A DNA stretch of 33,026 bases from Planctomycetia bacterium. Its GTDB lineage: Bacteria > Planctomycetota > Planctomycetia > Pirellulales > Thermoguttaceae. The notes beneath the pieces were generated by a model. It saw nothing but the letters and a program-made list of their open reading frames with translations, did not search any database and was not told where the DNA came from. The number at the start of each line of letters is the position of its first letter. Position 1 is the first letter of the stretch. Positions 1 through 7,552 of this stretch are shown here, piece by piece. The position numbers were made by a program, and so were the translations under genes. Location: positions 1 to 33,026 of the forward strand of contig JAUNSU010000020.1 in the NCBI GenBank assembly GCA_030539035.1, read 5' to 3'.

Positions 1-834
1 AGTACGGTTTTTGCTTCAACTCCCAAAAAAATTCTTTATTTCGAACGGTCCACGAGCTATGTTCATCCGCCGACCGTTGTCGAAGCGGACGGACTGAGCA
101 TTGCCGGAAAGGTTCTCAAAAAATTGTGCGCTCCTCTCGGATATGAAGTTGTCTGCACTCAGGATGGGACTCTGTTCGATGATGTCGATCCCTATTCCGG
201 ATTCATCTTTTATACATGCGGTGAACTCGACAAGCCGGGCGGAAAGAAGAACACGCCCCCGATGTCCGCAAAAGGAGTGAAAAATTTCTATGAAGCCATT
301 CGGGCCGGAAAGGGACTTCTCGGGATTCATTCGGCAACGGATACCTGGAAAACACCCGGAGAAAAGTGGGAAAATCAGCCCGTCGCCGATCGGAACGAAT
401 ACACCAAAGTAATCGGAGCCCAGTTCGTCTCTCATGGATCCCAGCAGGAAACGACCATGCGTGTTGTCGATTCCTCGCTTCCCTGGATCGGAAAACAGGG
501 AAAATCCTTCCAATTCTTTGAAGAATGGTATGCGATGAAAAATTTCAATCCGGACATGCACGTCATTCTTGCCCAGGAAACCGAAGGAATGAAAAAGAAG
601 GGAAATGATGTCTGCTATGATCGACCCGCTTTCCCCTCCACTTGGGCCCGAATGGAAGGAAAAGGACGCGTCGCCTACACCGCACTCGGACACAATAATA
701 AAAGCTGGACGGAAGAGGTTGTTCCCGGCGTCGTTTTCGATCTGATCCAATTCATTCTGGGCCTGGTCGATATGGATCTTACCCCCAATATCAACAAGGT
801 CTGTCCCGGCGCTTACACCGTCAAAAATCAATAA
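1..834 (+). CDS. ThuA-like domain protein (5' end cut by window edge)
   Basis: The reading frame is open from base 1 with no start codon that fits, so the gene begins outside the window and the first visible residues are STVFASTPKKILYFERSTSY. The sequence ...VFAS-TPKK near the edge may be the tail of a signal peptide, but this cannot be confirmed. The visible protein has the ThuA / class-I glutamine-amidotransferase-like fold pattern: a first strand (KKILYFERS), a central GLLGIHSATDTW segment, a GAQFVSHG segment, and the late GRVAYTALGHN motif typical of the family. ThuA-type proteins are linked to sugar metabolism or occur as secreted domains in PVC bacteria; the reaction here is unknown. 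It is followed after only 30 bp by the methyltransferase gene on the same strand, so read-through into the restriction-modification pair is possible. The TTG at 124 lies inside the conserved domain and is not a credible start. Confidence 0.85.
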   Translation, partial: STVFASTPKKILYFERSTSYVHPPTVVEADGLSIAGKVLKKLCAPLGYEVVCTQDGTLFDDVDPYSGFIFYTCGELDKPGGKKNTPPMSAKGVKNFYEAIRAGKGLLGIHSATDTWKTPGEKWENQPVADRNEYTKVIGAQFVSHGSQQETTMRVVDSSLPWIGKQGKSFQFFEEWYAMKNFNPDMHVILAQETEGMKKKGNDVCYDRPAFPSTWARMEGKGRVAYTALGHNNKSWTEEVVPGVVFDLIQFILGLVDMDLTPNINKVCPGAYTVKNQ

Positions 835-864
835 GTCCATCAGAAGTACCGTTTGGAGCAGAAA

Positions 865-2646
865 ATGAAGAAATATTTACCATCGAATCTTATTTCGCAG
901 GCAACAGCGCGAAATTGGGATCGACTGCGATCCGATCAAGAATCCGAGGATCGGCTTACAAGGCGGGCAAATAAAAAATTATCGCAAAAAACGGTCTTCC
1001 CCAAAGAGTATTTCACAAATCCCTCGAATTCACTTGCGATTCAAGGTCTTCTGAACCGAATCCGGCTCGAAAAACTTCCGCTTAAAAAAATCATCAGCTC
1101 GCTTTGCGCCAATTTCCTTATCCGTAATAAATTGGCGCTAAGCAGACAGGAACGATTGATCTCAAAAAATCCGTATATTCATCAATTTTTGGACGAAATT
1201 GCTCCTGATCTCGCAAAGCCGCTTCTGGAATTGGATTTACCGATTGAGGAAAAGGATATTGTCGGTTTTATTTATCAGTGTCTTCTTTCCGAAGGACGCA
1301 AAAACGTACAGGGATCTTATTTCACTCCCGGAAATATCGTGCAAACATTGACAAAAAACCTTGATATCAATGAGCAAACCGCGGTTTTGGATCCCTGCTG
1401 CGGAACCGGAAGTTTTCTTTTGAACATTTCAGGGGTAAAGCCGGAAAATCTCTATGGGATCGATATTGATCCCCTTGCGGCCATAATCGCAAAAACAAAC
1501 CTGTTTGTCAAATTTAAAGAAAAGGAATTCTCGCCGAATATCTTTTGCGAAGATTTTCTCTTGATCGGGCAAACCTTTTTCAACAAATCTGAACTTCCGG
1601 ATCTGTTCGACATTATCATTTCCAATCCTCCCTGGGGCGCTTCTATTCCGAAAGATCATCACCGATTTTATCCCGAAATTACTTCCGGAGAATCATTTTC
1701 CTTTTTTATCGTACAGGCCTTGCGCAAGTTGAAAAAAAAGGGACAGCTTTGCTTTCTGCTCCCGGAATCAGTCTTTAATGTCAAGTCCCATCAGGATGTC
1801 CGCAAATCCATTCTGGATAAAACATCCATTCGCAAACTGTTTTTATTCGGACGATGTTTTTCCGGTGTCTTTACTCCTGTTGTCGGAATTCTTCTTGATC
1901 ATATCAAACATACAGACCATGTCGTATTGATCGAGTCGGACGCACCGCCCTTTCAATGCCGGCAGAACGATTATCTTAAAAACGATCATTACGCTTTTAC
2001 CATTATGAACGGAATCGATCAATCGATCATTGACACAATTTACGGGCATCCTTTTCGAACGCTTTCCGAAAGCCGGTGGGCTCTGGGAATAGTAACCGGC
2101 AACAATAAAGAAAAGCTCCATACGGAGCGAAAAACCGGAATGGAGCCCATTTATACCGGAAAAGATGTTCAGCGCTATTCGCTTAAAGCACCGTCTTCCT
2201 TTATTAAATACGAACGGTCCGAATTTCAGCAGATCGCACCGGATGAAATGTATCGGGCCGATGAAAAACTTGTCTATAAATTCATCTCGAACCGACTTGT
2301 ATTTTCGTATGATGAGAGCGGAAGCTTATTTCTTAACAGCGCAAACATCTTAATTCCCTGTATTGAAGGAATGTCGGTGAAAACGGCATTAGCCTTTTTG
2401 AACAGTAATGTCCTGCAATTTTTATACGCAAAGAAATTTGGAGAGATCAAGATTCTGCGGGGCAATCTTGAAAAACTTCCTTTTCCGATCATCAGTGCGG
2501 ATCTCGATCGCCGATTGACCCGGCTGGTCGATTCCGCGAGAGAAGGGACCCCCGGTGCCCACGAAGAAATTCAAAAGTTTATTTACCGCGTCTGGAAATT
2601 AACAGACAATCAAATCCAACATCTGGAGAAAAGTATAAATGGATAA
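865..2646 (+). CDS. Class I N6-adenine DNA methyltransferase of a restriction-modification system
   Basis: Transfers a methyl group from S-adenosylmethionine to adenine in DNA, protecting host sites from the partner nuclease. Motifs in order: a helical N-terminal region; GSYFTP at about 150-155; the SAM-binding motif DPCCGTGSF from 176; the acidic motif YGIDIDP at about 197-203; and the catalytic NPPW at 254-257, which defines an amino-methyltransferase. The C-terminal part, from about residue 400 (WALGIVTGNNKEKL), resembles the target-recognition domain of TaqI/Eco57I-like enzymes. The ATG at 865 is preferred to the in-frame TTG at 853 because GGAG lies 6 bp upstream of it; this gives 593 residues. 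The 3' end overlaps the next gene by 8 bp, so the two are almost certainly translated together. The codon third positions look AT-richer than those of flanking genes, suggesting horizontal transfer. The target sequence cannot be read from the protein. Confidence 0.9.
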   Translation: MKKYLPSNLISQATARNWDRLRSDQESEDRLTRRANKKLSQKTVFPKEYFTNPSNSLAIQGLLNRIRLEKLPLKKIISSLCANFLIRNKLALSRQERLISKNPYIHQFLDEIAPDLAKPLLELDLPIEEKDIVGFIYQCLLSEGRKNVQGSYFTPGNIVQTLTKNLDINEQTAVLDPCCGTGSFLLNISGVKPENLYGIDIDPLAAIIAKTNLFVKFKEKEFSPNIFCEDFLLIGQTFFNKSELPDLFDIIISNPPWGASIPKDHHRFYPEITSGESFSFFIVQALRKLKKKGQLCFLLPESVFNVKSHQDVRKSILDKTSIRKLFLFGRCFSGVFTPVVGILLDHIKHTDHVVLIESDAPPFQCRQNDYLKNDHYAFTIMNGIDQSIIDTIYGHPFRTLSESRWALGIVTGNNKEKLHTERKTGMEPIYTGKDVQRYSLKAPSSFIKYERSEFQQIAPDEMYRADEKLVYKFISNRLVFSYDESGSLFLNSANILIPCIEGMSVKTALAFLNSNVLQFLYAKKFGEIKILRGNLEKLPFPIISADLDRRLTRLVDSAREGTPGAHEEIQKFIYRVWKLTDNQIQHLEKSING

Positions 2647-3343
2647 GCTGCGAGCCCTTTTAAAAAAATTGATAAAACCTATTGCTGTAAAATTCGATCT
2701 CACCGAAGATTTTCTGAAAAATCTTTTTTCCGTTTACCCATTTAATGAATTCGAATACATTATCAGCCATCTTCTTGCCGAAAATATTATTACCTTATCC
2801 GATTATCACAAAATAAGGAAAGAATACCTTACAAGAAATAAATACCTGTATCTCTATGAAATTACTGCTCCCAGGACTTTCGGGGAAACTTGGGCTCAAA
2901 ACCATATTTCTGAATTAGTTCAGGAATTAGAACGTCCAAATCGTGATCTTGATCCTGAATACAGTGGGCAATATGATTTCTGGTTTCAAGGAATTCGTAT
3001 AGAAGTGAAGGCTTCAAGAGCAGTAATGAGAAAATCTGGAGATTCACTGATTAACAAGGCCATTTCAACCGATTCGACATATAAATTCGATATGAACTTT
3101 CAACAAATCAAACCTGCTTGCTGCGATGTTTTTCTTTGGATAGGTGTTTGGCGAAATGAAATTCGATATTGGGTATTGTCGAGTAAAGATGTTGCACAAA
3201 GTCCTTTTTACTCAAAAGGCCAACATCGCGGAAATAAAGGAGAAGGTCAACTATGGATAAAAGATAGCAATATTGCCGAATTTGATTCTTGGCGAGTATC
3301 CGCAAGAGATCTTCTTGAACGGATCAAAGCCTGCGGAAAATAA
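2639..3343 (+). CDS. Putative type II restriction endonuclease, PD-(D/E)xK fold
   Basis: A 234-residue protein overlapping the 3' end of the adenine methyltransferase gene by 8 bp. The core pattern is E83 (in GETWAQ), D113 (in GQYDFWF), then E122-V-K124 (in IRIEVKAS). This D-x8-E-x-K spacing after a beta-hairpin matches the PD-(D/E)xK nuclease active site, with D113, E122 and K124 as likely metal-binding and catalytic residues. A conserved-looking segment follows (FQQIKPACCDVFLWIGVW, then the glycine-rich GQHRGNKGEGQL). Function as the cleaving partner of the upstream methyltransferase is inferred from the active-site pattern plus gene overlap. A GGAG sits 10 bp before the ATG. This is the most AT-rich gene in the window, consistent with recent acquisition. 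It appears full length with no frameshift. The recognition sequence and exact family are not assigned. Confidence 0.8.
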   Translation: MDKLRALLKKLIKPIAVKFDLTEDFLKNLFSVYPFNEFEYIISHLLAENIITLSDYHKIRKEYLTRNKYLYLYEITAPRTFGETWAQNHISELVQELERPNRDLDPEYSGQYDFWFQGIRIEVKASRAVMRKSGDSLINKAISTDSTYKFDMNFQQIKPACCDVFLWIGVWRNEIRYWVLSSKDVAQSPFYSKGQHRGNKGEGQLWIKDSNIAEFDSWRVSARDLLERIKACGK

Positions 3344-3441
3344 AAAAACAAGCCTGTCTTTTGAATTGATACTGAGTTTACATTTGAAAAAAACATTTAC
3401 TTTCACTTGATGGGGAATTGAAATGCCGCATCCCCCAAGTA

Positions 3442-3466
3442 TCCTGCGGCCTCGTCGGTCGCAGGA
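3442..3466. other. Hairpin between convergent genes
   Basis: TCCTGCG and CGCAGGA form a 7-bp GC-rich stem with an 11-base loop, in the 157-bp gap between the endonuclease gene (+) and the M50-HlyD gene (-). Neither strand has a run of T after the stem, so it is not a standard intrinsic terminator. It may still stabilise 3' ends or mark the edge of the acquired segment. Confidence 0.3.
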
Positions 3467-3500
3467 ATCGAGAAGCAATCGAATCGGAGAAAACGGTCCA

Positions 3501-5774
3501 TCAGAACTTGAAATTGAAGACGTCGAGGAAGAGTCTCCAGAGCCGTTGAAAAACCGTTTGCGGGGCGACTTTGATTTTCGCGTTTCCGGTCATTCCGACT
3601 TTCATCAAAAGATCCGGATTATCGACATCGATGCGCACTCGGAAAGAGGGCGATTGCGGACGTTCCAGACCGCCTTCCACGGTTTCCGAAGCAACGGCTC
3701 CGCCCCCTTTCGTCGAAAGCTGGACAGGAACACTCTCCATACGATACTGTTCAATATCAACCGAACGCAAAATCGTTCCGTAAAAGATCTCCGAAGGCAA
3801 TTCCTCCAGCTTCAATTTTACCGGTTCTCCCTGATGTACGAAATCGATTTTCGATTGATCGACAACCAGAACAGCTTCCAGTTTATGCGGATCTCCAATA
3901 CTGCAGAACATGGTTCCCGGCGCGAGCATGGTATTCAAATTCCGGGCAAGCAAAGGCGTTCCTTCCCAGGAAGGAAGTTCCGATGCGATTCCGTTATCTT
4001 TCACCTCTTTCCGATCCATTTTCCAATAAGGAGAAACAACGATCCCGTCGATAGGGGCCTTGAGGATCAGCTGATCCCTTTCATGGAGTCGGGTCCGGAT
4101 CAGATTGTTCAAGGCTTCGAGCCGGGCCGTGATCTCCCGTTGCCGTGCGGCCGCTTCTCCCCGATTCCCGTAGTTCGTATACATCTCGTATTCTTTTTCC
4201 GCGGCCATTCGATCCCCTTGCAGCTGGGCAAGCTGGATCTCGATCTCCGGATTCCGGAGTCTTCCGAGAACATCCCCCTTCTTCACACGGGCCCCGTCTT
4301 CCGTATTAACCTCGATCAATTGCCCACCGGTTTTCGGAACCAGAATATTCTGCGTGATCATCGGATCCGAAGACCGAAGTTCCAGTACGAGCGGCGCATA
4401 GACAGAATACGGAAGAGGAACCAAACAGAGAAAGGCAAGGATCAATCCCAACCCGGACAGTGAAAGATAAAAATTGAGCTTTTTCACGCGATAGATCCTC
4501 CCTGGTACCCAAAAAAACTTTCCGATCTTCCAAAGCGGCATTACGAGCAGACCATACAGGGACATTGCGGCAATGATCTGTCCGATGATCTTCAAGTCGT
4601 GCGAGCTGAAAAAACGATAGACAAAAGTAAGGATGGAGAGCATTACAACCCAGCGATACATCACTGCCGCGATCGTGTAGGCGATAAACATTGCCTGATT
4701 CTTTTTCGGAAGAAAAGGATCTTCCTGCTGTTCCATTCCGAGAAACCATTCCGAGCTTTTCTGGGTCATTATTTTCGTTGCCTTCTGCCGAAGGTTCGGA
4801 ATTTCCAGAATATCGGAAAGGATGTAATATCCGTCGTATCGGAGCAGAGGATTGATATTGAAGATCACCGTACTGATCGAGGAGATAAACATTACATTCA
4901 GGCAAAGATAATGGAGGACACCTTCCCGGGAAAACCACCAGAGAAAGGTGCAAACGGCCGCGATTGTGCACTCCACGAAGACACCGGCGGCCCCAATCGC
5001 CGCGCGATGCCATTTATTCGGCAGCATCCAGGAATCGGATACATTGCAATACAGACAGGGCGTTAAGACCAGGATCATCACGCCCATCTCATGGCACTCG
5101 CCCCCTAAAAATTTACAGGATAATCCATGTCCGAATTCATGAAAAACCTTGGTGATCCCCAGCGTAAGGCTCAAAAGAAAGATGTTTTTCGCTCCGAAGA
5201 ACTGATGAAATTCCGGCAGCTTGGAGCGGAACTGATCGAATTCGACCATGATCAGGGTAAGGGCCGCAAGCATGAGAAAAATAGCGCCGAACAGTGTGAT
5301 CGGATGAAAACACCAGCGAACATACGGCATCATCCGGTTCAAAAGGCGATCCGGATCAATTCCCTTAAAACGGATGCAAAGAATATTCGACGCCGCCGCA
5401 AGGATCTCCTGCCGTCTGCGCTTTTTCCGGCGCTTCAAAAGTTCATGTCCCTGATTCGGAACCCCGGCAACGATCAGATTGCTCTGATGAAGCTGTCCGA
5501 TAAAGCTTTGAAGTTCCTCCAGGGTGATCTTCTGCGGAGGAAATTCCGCTTCAAACGCGTCCTTGATGTCGTCCAGGCTTTTCGTCCCGTCGATTTGCTG
5601 AAGAATATAGTATTCCTCATCCTGAAATCGGAAATATTTTAAACCGACAGGATCCTTAACCACCCAGCAGCTTCTTCCAAGATAGAACTGACGCTTGCTC
5701 TCAAGATCGGTTCGAACATGGACGCTCAGTACCCGGGCGGAACTCGATACCAGACTGTCGGATAGCGTTACCAT
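3501..5774 (-). CDS. PqqD-like / M50 site-2-protease-like / HlyD fusion, membrane export component
   Basis: A 757-residue multidomain membrane protein. Residues about 25-110 resemble a PqqD-like winged-helix (RiPP recognition element) fold. A basic stretch at 113-122 precedes the membrane part. Residues about 155-455 carry several hydrophobic segments with the zinc-protease motif HEFGH at 212-216 and the second M50 motif NPLLRYDGYY at 308-317, so the metal ligands H212, H216 and D314 and catalytic E213 are all kept. Residues about 465-740 form a HlyD/biotin-lipoyl-like hairpin domain (GGQLIEVNTEDGARVKKGDVLG). It is the last gene of a three-gene cassette with two other HlyD proteins. This layout recurs in planctomycetes and resembles M50/HlyD partners of bacteriocin or peptide exporters. 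Substrate export and proteolysis are inferred. The ATG has AGGA 9 bp upstream. A hairpin lies in the 125-bp gap before it. Confidence 0.85.
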   Translation of the reverse strand: MVTLSDSLVSSSARVLSVHVRTDLESKRQFYLGRSCWVVKDPVGLKYFRFQDEEYYILQQIDGTKSLDDIKDAFEAEFPPQKITLEELQSFIGQLHQSNLIVAGVPNQGHELLKRRKKRRRQEILAAASNILCIRFKGIDPDRLLNRMMPYVRWCFHPITLFGAIFLMLAALTLIMVEFDQFRSKLPEFHQFFGAKNIFLLSLTLGITKVFHEFGHGLSCKFLGGECHEMGVMILVLTPCLYCNVSDSWMLPNKWHRAAIGAAGVFVECTIAAVCTFLWWFSREGVLHYLCLNVMFISSISTVIFNINPLLRYDGYYILSDILEIPNLRQKATKIMTQKSSEWFLGMEQQEDPFLPKKNQAMFIAYTIAAVMYRWVVMLSILTFVYRFFSSHDLKIIGQIIAAMSLYGLLVMPLWKIGKFFWVPGRIYRVKKLNFYLSLSGLGLILAFLCLVPLPYSVYAPLVLELRSSDPMITQNILVPKTGGQLIEVNTEDGARVKKGDVLGRLRNPEIEIQLAQLQGDRMAAEKEYEMYTNYGNRGEAAARQREITARLEALNNLIRTRLHERDQLILKAPIDGIVVSPYWKMDRKEVKDNGIASELPSWEGTPLLARNLNTMLAPGTMFCSIGDPHKLEAVLVVDQSKIDFVHQGEPVKLKLEELPSEIFYGTILRSVDIEQYRMESVPVQLSTKGGGAVASETVEGGLERPQSPSFRVRIDVDNPDLLMKVGMTGNAKIKVAPQTVFQRLWRLFLDVFNFKF

Positions 5775-5802
5775 TCTCGTTTTTCCTGCTTATGCTTCTA
5801 AT

Positions 5803-5820
5803 CGCGTTCCGGAGAACGCG
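5803..5820 (-). other. Intercistronic hairpin upstream of the M50-HlyD gene
   Basis: CGCGTTC and GAACGCG form a perfect 7-bp GC-rich stem around a 4-base loop, about 30 bp upstream of the M50-HlyD start and inside the presumed operon. No T-run follows on the minus strand, so it is unlikely to end transcription. It could be an RNA-processing or stability element that sets the relative level of the last cistron. Confidence 0.5.
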
Positions 5821-5899
5821 TAAAATTTCTTTAATATCCCTCTTCGGAGGAATGTCCTGTCTAATTCAGATCCTTTTTTGATCAATTTTCCGATTCCGA

Positions 5900-7492
5900 T
5901 TACCGATGAACGACCATGGTAACAATCGTCCCCGGATTTAATTGCCAATATCCCTGCTCGTTGCAAAGATTTTCCACTTCCGCATAAATGTAGAACTTTC
6001 CGGATTCCACGATCTGCCGCGCGTAGATGATATTTCCTTCCACCTTTTTGACAGAAGATCCCGGCTTCTTCACATAAACGGTTACTTTTTTCCCGTCCAC
6101 CATTTCAGGGGAGTAAACATTGGCATCGATCTTGCCGCAGATCTGAACTTTGTCCAGCCGAATGATCTTGAGGATATTATCCCCTTCCCGAAGCCATTGA
6201 CCTTCGTCCTGCATGATATCATCGATAAAGCCGTCGATGGGAGAAACCAGTTTTCGATCAAGGACCTGCGCGTCGGCGGCAACGACCTGCGCCTTGCGTA
6301 CTTCAACCTCATCGGATTTCACACCAAGATCGTAAACGGCCTTTTCCGCCGCCTTGTCGGCCCGCTTCCATTCATAAGCCCTTTGAACGACCTCTTCGGC
6401 GGGAACCGCTCCGGCCATCTTCTGATTCGCCTGCTCCACCCGGAGATATTCCGACTGGGCGACCTGAACTGCCAATCGGGCTACTTCCACTTCCAGCTGT
6501 TTTTCCGCTTCCTTTTTGGCAACGATCAACTGCTGTTCGGCAACCAGTCTGTTGGCCGCGTGTTCCCGATCGTTCTGCTTGCCGAGAATTTGGCCCTTGC
6601 GAACCTTCATTCCCCGTTTAAAAGGAATCCGTTTGGTCTTTCCATCCTTATCCAGTACAGGCTTTCCATCCTTGTCCAGAACTTCCGCACCGAGTTCGAC
6701 GAGAAGTCCCTGTCCGTTCGCGCTGATCAATGCTTCATATCCCTCTCCTTTGGGAATCTCAACGATCGAATCCTGGACAAGAATATCGTTCGGACCAAGC
6801 TGAACATTGTCGGGAGCAAAATCTCCATAAACCGTTGTCTTCTGCATGGGGACATTGGGAGCAGGATTTTGGGATCCCATTGCGGGCGCACCGGCCGGAG
6901 TTCCCATCACAGGCGCTCCCGGAATCGGGGTTCCTGATCCTATCGGATGTTTGCTTCCCGGTAAAAATTGCGGTTCCTGGGTAATGAACCGGTCCCTTTC
7001 CGCTTTATTGATCGGAACAGCTCCTGTCGGGAAAGGCGCGGACGCACCCGGCGCCTGATAGCGCGATACACTGTAAGGAACTTCCGAAAGCGCCTTTCGG
7101 CCCGCCCGATAGGGATCAACCGCTTTGCTGCTCTTGCGCCAATCGGATACGGCCCATTCGATTGCTCTTTGCGGAGAATTTAAAACGGGTTCGTCAACGG
7201 TTTTCTGCTTCTGGATTTCCTTCGGCTGTTCCGTTTTGTTCGATACGGTTTTCCCTTGCTCCGGGGACTTGACCGTTTCTTGAACCTGCCCCTTTTCCTC
7301 CTTTTTCAAAAGAACCGGCTTTTGAGAAGCGGGATCCGGTTTATTCGCGGTCGGAACCGGCTTGTTTGCAGCGGGATTCACCGGAGCTTTCTCTTCCCCT
7401 TTTGCGGCGAAGATCAGCGCGCTTCCCGCAAAGAGGATCAAAATCGATCCGATAAAAGTAAGGCAATACGATATTTTATTTATTCTTTTCAT
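5900..7492 (-). CDS. HlyD-family periplasmic adaptor (membrane fusion protein)
   Basis: A 530-residue protein with an N-terminal signal anchor (about residues 8-29, ending ...GSALIFAA), then a long Pro/Lys/Gln/Gly-rich low-complexity region to about residue 210. Next comes a split biotin/lipoyl-like domain: GQGLLVELG... before the coil and SPIDGFIDDIMQDEGQWLREGD after it. These flank an alpha-helical coiled-coil hairpin rich in A, E, Q and K (about 305-405), followed by a C-terminal beta-barrel (VQICGKIDANVYSP). This is the standard order for adaptors that bridge an inner-membrane pump to the outer membrane. It lies 60 bp after the GAF-HlyD gene and before the M50-HlyD gene, so all three likely form one complex. 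A tandem DKDGK duplication in the first lipoyl half is unusual. The ATG has AGG about 9 bp upstream. Confidence 0.85.
   Translation of the reverse strand: MKRINKISYCLTFIGSILILFAGSALIFAAKGEEKAPVNPAANKPVPTANKPDPASQKPVLLKKEEKGQVQETVKSPEQGKTVSNKTEQPKEIQKQKTVDEPVLNSPQRAIEWAVSDWRKSSKAVDPYRAGRKALSEVPYSVSRYQAPGASAPFPTGAVPINKAERDRFITQEPQFLPGSKHPIGSGTPIPGAPVMGTPAGAPAMGSQNPAPNVPMQKTTVYGDFAPDNVQLGPNDILVQDSIVEIPKGEGYEALISANGQGLLVELGAEVLDKDGKPVLDKDGKTKRIPFKRGMKVRKGQILGKQNDREHAANRLVAEQQLIVAKKEAEKQLEVEVARLAVQVAQSEYLRVEQANQKMAGAVPAEEVVQRAYEWKRADKAAEKAVYDLGVKSDEVEVRKAQVVAADAQVLDRKLVSPIDGFIDDIMQDEGQWLREGDNILKIIRLDKVQICGKIDANVYSPEMVDGKKVTVYVKKPGSSVKKVEGNIIYARQIVESGKFYIYAEVENLCNEQGYWQLNPGTIVTMVVHR
6638..6685 (-). 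repeat. Tandem 24-bp duplication inside the HlyD adaptor gene
   Basis: Two adjacent 24-bp units beginning CTTTCCATCCTT (forward strand) encode the repeated peptide VLDKDGK-P-VLDKDGK-T. The units differ at a few bases. The change is in frame and adds eight residues to the first half of the lipoyl-like domain. The D-K-D-G pattern resembles part of a calcium-binding loop, but it is too short to call one. Confidence 0.6.
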
Positions 7493-7552
7493 TGTTCAAC
7501 CTGTATAAGTCCCTGTTTTCCCTTTTTTCTCTCCAAAAATCGATTGACTCTC

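Noticed and set aside
16..840. Long antisense open frame opposite the ThuA-like gene
   Set aside because: It mirrors the codon structure of a clear conserved domain on the plus strand and has no start signals or recognisable family. Similar antisense frames occur opposite most genes here because of the codon usage.
3344..3500. Integrase, attachment site or transposase remnant beside the restriction-modification pair
   Set aside because: No direct repeats, tRNA fragment or recombinase-like frame could be seen in the flanking gaps.
7493..7552. RiPP precursor gene for the PqqD-like protein
   Set aside because: The gaps in the export cassette are 60 and 125 bp and contain no short frame with a ribosome site and leader-like sequence.
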